Below are positions 17,159 through 25,119 of a DNA stretch of 64,000 nt, in pieces (the stretch's first letter is position 1; each line of letters starts with the position of its first letter). Source of the DNA: Streptomyces sp. NBC_01429 (lineage in GTDB: Bacteria; Actinomycetota; Actinomycetes; Streptomycetales; Streptomycetaceae); assembly GCF_036231945.1 (NCBI RefSeq), contig NZ_CP109599.1, positions 3,070,501 to 3,134,500 of the forward strand, in the 5' to 3' direction. The notes beneath the pieces are model-generated. The model did not search any database, was not told the origin of the DNA, and saw only the letters and a program-made list of their open reading frames with translations. The position numbers and the translations under genes were made by a program.

Positions 17159-19237
17159 TCACCAGCTGATGGTCAGGCGGGTTTCGGGGCGGGTGACGCG
17201 GACACCAGGGGCAAGACGGTCGTCGGGCGTGGTGGCGGGGTAGGCGGTGACAACGGGTTGTGCGGGCCTCTCCTGGCTCCAGCGGCGCAGGAGGTCGTTG
17301 ACCTGGCCGATGAGTTTGCCGCTGTCCGGGCCGTGCGCGATGAGTCCGAGTGCGTTGGCGTCTTCGCCGGCTGGCCGGGCAGCGAGGTAGACGAGAGTGC
17401 CGCCGTCGTACAGGCCCGCTCCGGCCCACCGTAGGGCGGGGTCGGCCAGGCCGACGGTGCGGGCGGAGGCGCTGACGGAGAGCCGTCCGAGGTGGAGGTC
17501 GCCGGTGATGGTGGCGAGCCACAGATCGAGGTGGGCGGCGGGTTCGTCGTGGCGCACTTCGATCCCGGTCCACAGCGTGTGGGCGGGGTGGTTAAGGGCC
17601 TGGGCGAGGGCAGGCTCGTCGGGCTGGTCGTCAGCGTCGACCTTGAGGACGATCTCGTCGGCGAGGCGGACGTGGCGCTCACCCTTCTCGGAGGCGCCCC
17701 GCATCGGGACGAACCCGCAGACCTTGGCGTTAGCGCTGACCATGCGGTGCTCGTCGGTGCGGTCGAAGGCGAGGGAGCGGGTCAGGCCGCTGCCGTGGAG
17801 ACGAAGCGGCACGACGACGCGTCCGCCGACTGCGAGTTGCTGCCACCATGCGGCGGAGATGTCCCAGGCGCCGGCGGTGACGATGATCCTGTCGAACGTC
17901 TTGCCGCTGGGGTCGCCGAGCGCGCCGTCGCCGCAGATCACCTCGACCCGGTCGTATCCGGCGGCGGCGAGACCGCTGCGGGCGCCGTCCGCGAGGTCTT
18001 CGTCGAGTTCGACGGTCACGACCGAGCCCGTCGGGCCGACCAGCTCTGACAGGAGGGCGGCGTTGATGCCGGTGGCCGCGCCGATCTCCAGTACGCGGTG
18101 GCTCGGCTGGACGTCGAGCTGCTCGAGCATGGTGGCCACGAGGCTGGGGCTGGAGGCCGAGGAGATGGCAGTGTCGTCCTCGGCTCGTTTGGTCACCACG
18201 GGCTTGGGCGCGTATGCGGTCGTCAGGTCTACGCCGGGCAGGAAGATGTGCCGGGGAACGGCCCTGAAAGCGGCCTTGACCTGGGGGGTGTGGAAGTTTC
18301 CGAGACTGTCGATTTTGGCGATGAGGGCCTCGCGGAGCGCGTGCACGTCGGTGGCCGGGGAGTCGGTGAGGTGCATGGTCACTGGCCTGACTGTAGTGAG
18401 GTGGGCTGGGGCGGTTCGGGTGCTTCGCGAGGTGGCTTCGGGTATCGGTTCGCGGTGGAAGATCACGCGGCTGGCGGCGGTCGCGAGGACGTTCTGGTGT
18501 TGGGCGGAGATGCCGAGCCGGTTGAAGGCGAACAGCAGGTGGTCGGTGAGGACGGCTCGCAGACCGCGGGTGAGACGTCCGTGGTGGGCCAGGGCGGCGA
18601 GGGCGCGTCCGGCGCCTTCGAAGGCGGTCGGCCAGTCCGGCTCCAGGGTGAGAGGGCTGTCCTGGTTGTCGCTTTCGGCGGTGACGAGCAACTGCACCGC
18701 AGCGAGCGTTCCCGGGGACGGCTCGGCCTCTCCGTCGTCGCCGCGATGTTCGGCGAACTGGGCCCAGATATCGCCCTGCTCGTAAAAGTCCTGGCCGGCC
18801 GCGGTCATCATGCGGGTCGCCAGCCGTACACCGAGCTCACGGCGGTGATCGTCTCCCTCGTACGTCCGGGCGAGGTGGGCAAGGATGTGGCTGCTGTCGG
18901 CGTGGAAGAGGTCGTGGGCGATTCGCATCGCTTCCGCCCCGCCGAAACGGCGGGTCTCGGGCTCGTAGATGACACCGTCGGCGCGGCGGATCGCGGCGCG
19001 GTCGGTGAGTGTCTTGGTCATCTGCGCGAGGAAAGCTGAGGCGTCTCGGTCTTCGGCGGGCAGGACGCGCAGCCGCCATGATTCGCGCTTTCGGATGAAC
19101 CACCAGGCGGAGATGTCTCTCGCTTCTTCGGCTCCGGTCAGTAGCGGGCCCAGGTGAAGGGCGGCCATCTGTTCGGCGGCCTGCCAGGTGTCGCACCACA
19201 GGTTGACCTGCCACCAGGGGGTGGCTGGATCGCTCAA
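17159..19237 (-). CDS. fxlM: FxLD-system methyltransferase with SpaB_C-like N-terminal domain
   Basis: Protein of 692 residues with two parts. Residues 1-250 form a thiopeptide-type/SpaB_C elimination-like domain: WWQVNLWCDTWQAAEQ, WFIRKRESWRLRVLP and VIYEPETRRFGG are its hallmarks. Residues about 296-500 form a protein-isoaspartate-type O-methyltransferase domain with SSPSLVATML and the SAM loop VLEIGAATGIN (382-392). PCMT-like enzymes in lanthipeptide pathways methylate core Asp, leading to aspartimide/isoaspartate; acting on FxlA here is inference. The last 190 residues are not assigned. The start is unusual: the only candidate is TTG at 19237, with a weak GGA upstream. The frame is open back to the LanC stop at 19268. 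Last gene of the operon, followed by a 16-bp hairpin. Confidence 0.88.
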   Translation of the reverse strand: MSDPATPWWQVNLWCDTWQAAEQMAALHLGPLLTGAEEARDISAWWFIRKRESWRLRVLPAEDRDASAFLAQMTKTLTDRAAIRRADGVIYEPETRRFGGAEAMRIAHDLFHADSSHILAHLARTYEGDDHRRELGVRLATRMMTAAGQDFYEQGDIWAQFAEHRGDDGEAEPSPGTLAAVQLLVTAESDNQDSPLTLEPDWPTAFEGAGRALAALAHHGRLTRGLRAVLTDHLLFAFNRLGISAQHQNVLATAASRVIFHREPIPEATSRSTRTAPAHLTTVRPVTMHLTDSPATDVHALREALIAKIDSLGNFHTPQVKAAFRAVPRHIFLPGVDLTTAYAPKPVVTKRAEDDTAISSASSPSLVATMLEQLDVQPSHRVLEIGAATGINAALLSELVGPTGSVVTVELDEDLADGARSGLAAAGYDRVEVICGDGALGDPSGKTFDRIIVTAGAWDISAAWWQQLAVGGRVVVPLRLHGSGLTRSLAFDRTDEHRMVSANAKVCGFVPMRGASEKGERHVRLADEIVLKVDADDQPDEPALAQALNHPAHTLWTGIEVRHDEPAAHLDLWLATITGDLHLGRLSVSASARTVGLADPALRWAGAGLYDGGTLVYLAARPAGEDANALGLIAHGPDSGKLIGQVNDLLRRWSQERPAQPVVTAYPATTPDDRLAPGVRVTRPETRLTISW

Positions 19238-19267
19238 CTCGGAAGTCCAATCAGCTTGTGGCGGCGT

Positions 19268-20530
19268 TCAGTTGAGGAGGAGGCAGGCGGGCCAGCCGCC
19301 GGCCGTTCCGGTCGCGAGGGTGTGCAGGGTCAGGGCGATGCCGGCACGGCCTTCGATCAGGCCGGGCAGGGCTTCGGGCGGGGCGTCGCGGGCGTGCGTG
19401 AGGAGCGTGCCGAGCAGGTGCGGCAGGTGGTCGGCGATCGCGGAGGTGACCGCGTCGTCAGCGGCGTACCAGGCGGTCGCCAGCAGCCCGGCCCAGCCGT
19501 GGCAGAGGGCCGGGTCGGTGACGCGGGCGAGCTGGACGGGGTCGGCCAGACACCGGGCGAGGGCGGCCTCGGCCGCATGCTGCCGTACCCGGTCGCCCAG
19601 CGCGAGCGCGGCCAGCTGCTGGGCGCGGGCCAGGCCGGGGGTGCCGTAGCACCAGGACGGACGCAGGGGACCGCCCTGATGCGGCCGGCCGGTGCGGAGC
19701 TCCTCCACGGTGATCCGCTCGGGCCACCACGGTCCTGCCGGATCCTCCTGCCTCCAGCCCTCCAACCAACGGCAGATACGTTCGATGGCAGTGGACTGTC
19801 CCTCGACGACCACTCCCGCTCGCGTCGCCACAGCCAGGAACGCGAGTGGGCCCGAGCAGCCGTGCGCCATACCGAAGTTGGCCTCTCCGGCGGCGAACGC
19901 CGGGTCGCGATCGAAGGCGGAGCTGTCGTGGGTCCACCAGCCTGGCGCACTCGCCCCCGCCTCGTCGGCGGCGTCAACCGGCTCGGTCAGCCGCACCAAG
20001 TAGGCCAACACGCGACGGACGAGATCCCTGCCGGGGTCCCGGTTCAGCAGGTAGGCGCCGAGTCCGACAAGACCTCGCGTGAGGTCGAACTCGTACTGCG
20101 AGGGGCGCTGTTCGGCGTCGATGCGGGCGTGGGCGGTCTGAAGTCGGGTCTGGACGAGCTGGGTGACACCGGCATCGAGGCTGGCCATGGCGCTCGGATA
20201 TGAGCTGGGGGCAGCGTTGTGGAGAGTGAAGGCGAGGGCGGGGGCACCGAACCACAGCCCGGCGCCCGGCCCGGCGGTGAGGTCATCGCGGGTGGCACGG
20301 GCCAGCCACGCGTGCACCGGCTCCACGTCGGCCAAGCCGCTCTGGGCGCGCAGGCCATGGAGGACAGCGACGCCCGCGGCCCCCTTGGACAACGACTGGT
20401 CGCGCCAGCGGGGGCTGCTCGGGCTGTAATCGTCGCCGAAGTTCAAGAGCGGAGGCGCGGTCAGGGCGGCGGCGAGTTCGTCGGCCATGGCCGCAGCAGC
20501 GGCCCGCTGCCCGGCATTGAGCACGCTCAT
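19268..20530 (-). CDS. Lanthionine synthetase C-like cyclase (LanC)
   Basis: Cyclase of 420 residues that adds Cys thiols to dehydroalanine/dehydrobutyrine to form (methyl)lanthionine. The zinc ligands of the LanC family are all present: WCYGTPG (Cys about 294) and CHGWAG (Cys about 343, His about 344). The GMAHGCSGPLAFL motif supplies the conserved AHG (His about 223). The toroid seems complete, so it should be active. The ATG at 20530 overlaps the LanB stop by four bases (ATGA), showing translational coupling. An upstream in-frame start inside lanB is not needed. The methyltransferase frame follows 30 bases after its stop. Confidence 0.93.
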   Translation of the reverse strand: MSVLNAGQRAAAAAMADELAAALTAPPLLNFGDDYSPSSPRWRDQSLSKGAAGVAVLHGLRAQSGLADVEPVHAWLARATRDDLTAGPGAGLWFGAPALAFTLHNAAPSSYPSAMASLDAGVTQLVQTRLQTAHARIDAEQRPSQYEFDLTRGLVGLGAYLLNRDPGRDLVRRVLAYLVRLTEPVDAADEAGASAPGWWTHDSSAFDRDPAFAAGEANFGMAHGCSGPLAFLAVATRAGVVVEGQSTAIERICRWLEGWRQEDPAGPWWPERITVEELRTGRPHQGGPLRPSWCYGTPGLARAQQLAALALGDRVRQHAAEAALARCLADPVQLARVTDPALCHGWAGLLATAWYAADDAVTSAIADHLPHLLGTLLTHARDAPPEALPGLIEGRAGIALTLHTLATGTAGGWPACLLLN

Positions 20531-23500
20531 TCGGCATCCCCTCCATCGGTACTGTGGCGCGCAGTCCACGCCAGGGCGACAGCGCGGGCGAGCTTGTGCG
20601 TCATCGCTTCACTCTCGGCGTCGATGCCGAGCATGCGGATGTGGTGCATGTGCAGCAACGAGGTGAGGACCGAGCCCGGCGTCACGCAGGTGGTCGCGGG
20701 AGTGAGACGGGCGGCGTACCGGGCGGCGGCCCGAGTGCGGGTCGCCCAGGCGGCGATGATCGCGTCGCCTCCAGGGACCTGGTGCAGGGCTTGGCCGTCG
20801 GCGATCCGCAGCGTCTGCCGACGAATCTCGCGGTCCCGCATGGGGGTGTTCGTGGTGAGTTCCGGATGGTCGGTGAGCCAGCGCATCCCCGCGCTCACGC
20901 TGCCGGTCATCGCGGCGGCCAGATTGACGAGGCTCGCGGCGGTCAGCGCCTGCGGATACAGGCCGCCGCTGGTGGACAGCCCGGCTAACTGGGCCGCCAC
21001 GGCGGCAGAGTCGGCGGCGAACAGGTCCTCGGCCGCCGTCATGGCCGCCCCGCTCCCGTACCGCCCGGTCTCCGGGCGGTACGGGACGAAGGCGATCTCG
21101 CCGATAAGGCCGCGCTGACGCAGGCCATCAGCCCAGGACGCCACCCGGCCGACGGCGCGTGCGCTGTCCGGATCATGCAGTCGGATACGGAGGTGCGGTT
21201 CGGGGTGGCGATAGCGGACGAACCACCACTGCGGCGGCGTCGCCCAGCGGGCCACCAGCACCGGCACGTCCTCGGTGACGAGCGTGTCGAAGACCTCCGG
21301 GTGCCCATACAACTTGACGTAAACGACCTCCTTCCCCGGCTCGCGCTCGGCCAGTGGCAGCGCTGCCGAGCCGGTCAGGAACGCGGGCGCTTGGGCGGGC
21401 GGGGCAGTCGCGGCGAGCGGGACGACGATCTCGTGAGCCCTTCCGCCGAACCATCCGTGATCAGCGGCGGTGGGCGCCTCGGACACGGTGACCGGCCCGG
21501 CGGACACGTCCAAGTGCGCGCGGAGCAGGTCCCGGTCCATTGCCTCGTTCAGGTTCAACCGCAGCTGCTGGTCACCGGAGCCCACCGCGATGCTGGTGGG
21601 CAAGCTCCGCCGCTCGCGGATCGCGTCCAGGGCCGTACTCCACTCGCCCGTGGGCGACTTGAGGCCAGGAAGGGCGGCCGGATCAAGACGCCACTGAGCG
21701 GGGGCGAGGATGCTGCGGCCGTAGCGCAGGCGGGGCAGGAAGGGCAGGTGGGAGGCGGCGCCCCAGTCGAAGGACGTGACCTGGGGGTAGGCGGAGCGGG
21801 GGATCTCGAAAAGCAGACGCGCCAGGGGCGGCATCGTGTGCCGGGCACCGGTGTGCGGCAGCATCGGCTCGACCACCCGCCGCCTCGACAGCGAGATCAC
21901 GTACAGGCGGTTCTGGTCGGCGGTGACCGCGAGGTCTCGCACCGGGATGCGGCCGGCCGCTGGTTCGCCGTGCTCGGCCATAGTGATCACGTCCGGCAGA
22001 ATGGGCGGGACTCGCTGGACGTTCTCCTGCCGCACCTGCTGGGGCGGGAACGACAACTGGGCTGCGATGGCCCCGTGTACGCCGGTCGGCAGCTCGGTAT
22101 ACAGGGCGTTCACCCGCTGCCGGTCGGGCTCGTCGAGCAGGTCGAGGAACCGGCCGGTGTTGGCGGCGAGCCGGCCGAACCCGCACACACCCAGGGTGAA
22201 GTCACCTTCATCGAGCGTGGCCGTCGTAGTGGCGCGGACGTCGGCCCACAGGTCCACCGGCGACACCGGCCGGATCTGAGCCTCGGCGGTCAGCCCATCC
22301 AGGCGCTTCGCATCGAGGACGACCTCAATGTCGCCGTCCAGCGCGGCCTGCTGGGCCAGGCCGAGCAGGGCCTCGTCCCGGAGCGAGAGCTCGCGGGCTC
22401 CGGAGCCGGCCGGGGCGAAGCGGCGCGGGAAGCCGAGCCCGATGGTGGGGTCGACAAGCTGGTCGACCGGAATCGGCGTGCCGGGCCCGTACTGGCCCAG
22501 GAACCGGCCGTGGTACTCACGCCATGACGCGTTACCCAGGGGGGCCGGGCTCAGCCGGATGAGTGCTTCGGCTGCGGCTGCGGCTTCGCTCGCCACCGCC
22601 TCCGGCAGCACCGTGGTGACGCCGATCCGCAGATCAGCGGTGAGCGGCTGGGCGACGGCGCTGGAGAGCGCACGCATCCGCGTGGCGATCTCGCGCCGAC
22701 TCTGCCCTTGATCCCCCAGGTCGTGGCGGTCGGCGACCTTTAACTGGTGGTGGATCGCCCGCAGCTCACCCACCAGCGAGGCCACCTCCGGCACGTCGAC
22801 CGCGTCCACCGCGTCCAGCCGGTCCAGGAGGTGGGCGAGCGCGTCGGTGGCGGTCGAAGGGGGACGCAGGCTGCTGATCAGCACGCCCCGCGCCATCAGT
22901 TCGCCCACCATCGTCGCCAGCGCATCCGCCGGTGCGCCGGGGTATTCGGCGGCGAGCTTGTCGACGAGGTCACCGGCTCGGATGGGTGACCTGGCTGCTT
23001 CCCGGATCGTCTGCACGACCGGGATGAGCCGCACCGACACCTCGCCCTGCGGGCGGTCCGCACTGGCATGGGGAGCCCAGGACACGACCAGTCGCTCACC
23101 GCGTGCGACGGCCAAGTCGTTCATCGCGACCGGCAGCCGCGGCTGAAGCTCCGCGCAGCCTTCGAGACGGGCGACCAGTTCGGCGAGCCAGACCGCATCC
23201 GCCCGGGGCCTCACGTGGTCGCAGTCAGTCCACCGCACCGACGTGCGCGGCCCGAAGCGCGCCGTGCTCACACCTGCGAAGATCCCGAACGGAGTGGCAC
23301 GGCTCCTCATCCGCACCAGGTAGCGGGCCAGCGTCAGCGCCATGCGCCGCAGCTGCCTGGTACCAGCCGGCTGCCCGGCGAGTACCGCGTCGACCTGCTC
23401 GACGAGCACCGGACTTGCGATCCAGACGGCCTCGACCACCTGGCGGTTGGCCCATACGGTGGCGAGCCACCCGCTCCACCGCTCGGCATCCGCACCGGGC

Positions 23501-23595
23501 CAGGGCGGCAGCGGCACGTCGCCCGGGCGCACGCTCGCTCGCAGCATCGCCGTCCCGGTCAGCCGGTAGTACGGCATCCGTGTCTCTGCCTTCAC
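20527..23595 (-). CDS. Full-length lantibiotic dehydratase (LanB)
   Basis: Enzyme of 1022 residues that uses glutamyl-tRNA to glutamylate Ser/Thr of the precursor and then eliminates glutamate. The N-terminal glutamylation domain shows RSRATPFGIFAGV. The C-terminal SpaB_C elimination domain (about 750-1010) shows VVYVKLYG, FVRYRHPEPHLRIRL and FVPYRPETGRYG, with the Arg and His residues expected for elimination. The GTG at 23595 is chosen because GGGAGG lies 6 bases upstream; the open frame extends further but would overlap the precursor gene. Two in-frame TTA codons (at 22743 and 20988, residues about 285 and 870) imply dependence on the bldA tRNA. It is coupled to LanC by ATGA. Confidence 0.94.
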   Translation of the reverse strand: MKAETRMPYYRLTGTAMLRASVRPGDVPLPPWPGADAERWSGWLATVWANRQVVEAVWIASPVLVEQVDAVLAGQPAGTRQLRRMALTLARYLVRMRSRATPFGIFAGVSTARFGPRTSVRWTDCDHVRPRADAVWLAELVARLEGCAELQPRLPVAMNDLAVARGERLVVSWAPHASADRPQGEVSVRLIPVVQTIREAARSPIRAGDLVDKLAAEYPGAPADALATMVGELMARGVLISSLRPPSTATDALAHLLDRLDAVDAVDVPEVASLVGELRAIHHQLKVADRHDLGDQGQSRREIATRMRALSSAVAQPLTADLRIGVTTVLPEAVASEAAAAAEALIRLSPAPLGNASWREYHGRFLGQYGPGTPIPVDQLVDPTIGLGFPRRFAPAGSGARELSLRDEALLGLAQQAALDGDIEVVLDAKRLDGLTAEAQIRPVSPVDLWADVRATTTATLDEGDFTLGVCGFGRLAANTGRFLDLLDEPDRQRVNALYTELPTGVHGAIAAQLSFPPQQVRQENVQRVPPILPDVITMAEHGEPAAGRIPVRDLAVTADQNRLYVISLSRRRVVEPMLPHTGARHTMPPLARLLFEIPRSAYPQVTSFDWGAASHLPFLPRLRYGRSILAPAQWRLDPAALPGLKSPTGEWSTALDAIRERRSLPTSIAVGSGDQQLRLNLNEAMDRDLLRAHLDVSAGPVTVSEAPTAADHGWFGGRAHEIVVPLAATAPPAQAPAFLTGSAALPLAEREPGKEVVYVKLYGHPEVFDTLVTEDVPVLVARWATPPQWWFVRYRHPEPHLRIRLHDPDSARAVGRVASWADGLRQRGLIGEIAFVPYRPETGRYGSGAAMTAAEDLFAADSAAVAAQLAGLSTSGGLYPQALTAASLVNLAAAMTGSVSAGMRWLTDHPELTTNTPMRDREIRRQTLRIADGQALHQVPGGDAIIAAWATRTRAAARYAARLTPATTCVTPGSVLTSLLHMHHIRMLGIDAESEAMTHKLARAVALAWTARHSTDGGDAE

Positions 23596-23693
23596 CTCAC
23601 ACCTCCCGAACGGCCGGTCCCTCGTGGTGCGACGCAGTACTGAGGGGGTGCCTGCGGCAGGAGTTCCCGTCACAGGCACCCCCGGCTCTGAGG

Positions 23694-23852
23694 TCAGCAG
23701 TCGCCGTTCTTCTGGGTATCGCAACCGTCGTCGGTGCTGCTCAGCAGCGCCGCCGCCACGGGACCGGCGGTGACGATCCTGACGTTTAGATCGAGGTCGA
23801 CCACGTCGGTGGCCGGGATGGCCGCCTTGGTCTCAATGGCCTGGATGTTCAT
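23694..23852 (-). CDS. fxlA: FxLD-family lanthipeptide precursor
   Basis: A 52-residue peptide, the substrate of this operon. The leader contains VVDLDLNVRIV (residues 17-27), a VDLD form of the F-x-L-D box that names the family and the LanB-type recognition motif. The presumed core is the C-terminal SSTDDGCDTQKNGDC, with two Ser, two Thr and two Cys, enough for up to two (methyl)lanthionine rings. The Asp-Gly pair (D42-G43) is a favourable site for aspartimide formation by the PCMT-like partner. An AGGAGG site lies 7 bases before the ATG. It is the first structural gene, with lanB 98 bases downstream. Too short for many gene finders. Core boundary and ring pattern are inferred. Confidence 0.88.
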   Translation of the reverse strand: MNIQAIETKAAIPATDVVDLDLNVRIVTAGPVAAALLSSTDDGCDTQKNGDC

Positions 23853-24181
23853 GGCACGTCCTCCTGCTCGTAGCGATGTTGCTCATATCGGTGGGCTGAC
23901 AGTCCTGAGCCGCCGTGTTCGTCGGCTCGGCACGGGCGACGGCCTGTGGGCGGCGTCCGCGGTTCCTCGGCGGGGGTGGCCGGCCGGGGACACCCGGGGG
24001 CGGCCTCCCACTCGCCCCCGCCGCGCGGTTACCTGAGCCGAACGCGGGCCACTACGTACCCGATGACCTCGCCGACGGCGCCGCGTCCGACGTCGAACGC
24101 CCAGGTGGTGATGGACGGCACGGGAGTGTCGTTGTCCGTGGCGCTGAGGCTTCCTGACGTGACGTCACGCGTAGTGGCCAT
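23849..24181 (-). pseudogene. Small conserved-type ORF interrupted by in-frame TAA
   Basis: Reading from the ATG at 24181 gives 50 residues (ending TWAFDVGRGAVGEVIGYVVA then RVRLR) and a TAA at 24031-24029. The same frame continues PRGGGEWEAAPG and stays open for about 60 codons to a TGA that overlaps the fxlA start (ATGA). From memory, small actinobacterial proteins found with DUF6879/DUF5753 genes have a G-x-V-G...Y-L-R-P-x-G-G-G-x-E-W-E-A-D-P-G core. If so, the stop or a 3-base insertion cuts the gene inside its conserved core. No Shine-Dalgarno sequence precedes the ATG, so a leaderless start is possible. It may still be expressed as a 50-residue protein. Confidence 0.55.
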
Positions 24182-24356
24182 GAACGGGACGTTAGGGGCA
24201 GAGCCACCAGGACTACTGCGAATATTCTCGATTATTCGCAACTTGGTTTCAAATATTCCTCATCATTCTCATGCGCGGCAGTGGATTCGCTGGCACTGGA
24301 CCAACCGCCCGCTCATGCTGGCGTGATCACAGTCCGCAAGAGAGAGGACACAGGCC
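24182..24356. promoter_or_regulatory. AT-rich divergent control region with inverted repeat
   Basis: This 175-bp region separates the leftward lanthipeptide operon from the rightward DUF6879/XRE genes and is the most AT-rich DNA nearby. It carries an 8-bp inverted repeat, TGCGAATA (24217-24224) and TATTCGCA (24233-24240). On the minus strand TTGAAA-N17-GAGAAT (plus-strand span about 24222-24250) could be a promoter, and the repeat would overlap its -10 region. The repeat is a candidate operator for the XRE regulator encoded at 25120. Confidence 0.55.
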
Positions 24357-25106
24357 ATGGCGCGACGGCTGCGTTTCAACGGGACCGGATCGGGCTCTGA
24401 CGGATGCCCCGCCGTACACGAGGACTTGGACACGGGGGAGGCCATTGTTCACGGGCGGCCGTTGACCGAGCCCGACGACCTCGCCCAGTTACAGCATCTC
24501 TCCGAGGGAGAAGTCGCCATCGTCGTGCCGAGGGAGGTTCTCGTGGACTTCGGACCGAAGGATCGTGCGCCCCACATCATCGACCTCGACGAATTCGGCC
24601 GACTCTTCACCGTCTTCAAGCACACCGCGTGGCGGCTGGAGTCCCGCCGCCGGTACGGGTCGGACGAAACCGCCGAGACCTACGCGCAGTTCACGCGAGG
24701 CGAGCCCGTCCAGTGGGACGGCGTCGACGCCGAATGGTGCACCGAACGACGCAAGCAAGTCGCCCTCGGCAAGCGCTTCGAGCGGGTACGGATCCTGGAC
24801 AGCCCGCCGACAACGGGACAGCGGTACCTCCTGAACAACGCGCGCCGCAACAGCGCGGTCGGCGAAATCATCCACACGCTGCCGCGCGCCGAGGCCGAGA
24901 GGCTGCGCCTGCCCGAGGAGGACTTCTGGCTCTTCGATTCACGGCTGGTCGCTCTGCTCCGCTTCGACGATGACGACCAGCTACTTGATGTCGAGCTGAT
25001 CACCGAGCCCTCCGCCGTCCTGCGCTACACCCAAGCCCGTGACGCCGCCTGGCACTACGCCGTCCCGTACCAGGAGACCGAGGCAGGTCTTCCGGCCCCG
25101 GAGTAG
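24357..25106 (+). CDS. DUF6879 protein with fused N-terminal small domain
   Basis: Protein of 249 residues. The first 70 residues (MARRLRFNGTGSGSDGCPAV, then EGEVAIVVPREVLVDFGPKD) look like a small protein that I know as a separate gene in similar loci. The rest is a DUF6879 domain: IDLDEFGRLFTVFKHTAWRL, then EEDFWLFDSRLVALLRFDDD, and a closing VLRYTQARDAAW. Function is unknown; the family is found with XRE-DUF5753 regulators in actinobacteria. Codon 45 is TTA (24489-24491), so translation should need bldA. The start ATG at 24357 follows GAGAGGAC. It shares an operon with the XRE gene 13 bases downstream. Confidence 0.8.
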   Translation: MARRLRFNGTGSGSDGCPAVHEDLDTGEAIVHGRPLTEPDDLAQLQHLSEGEVAIVVPREVLVDFGPKDRAPHIIDLDEFGRLFTVFKHTAWRLESRRRYGSDETAETYAQFTRGEPVQWDGVDAEWCTERRKQVALGKRFERVRILDSPPTTGQRYLLNNARRNSAVGEIIHTLPRAEAERLRLPEEDFWLFDSRLVALLRFDDDDQLLDVELITEPSAVLRYTQARDAAWHYAVPYQETEAGLPAPE

Positions 25107-25119
25107 GTACCGTGAACCG

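Noticed and set aside
20527..23724. LanB starting at 23724.
   Set aside because: This start lies inside the precursor gene and lacks a ribosome site; GTG 23595 has GGGAGG at the right distance.
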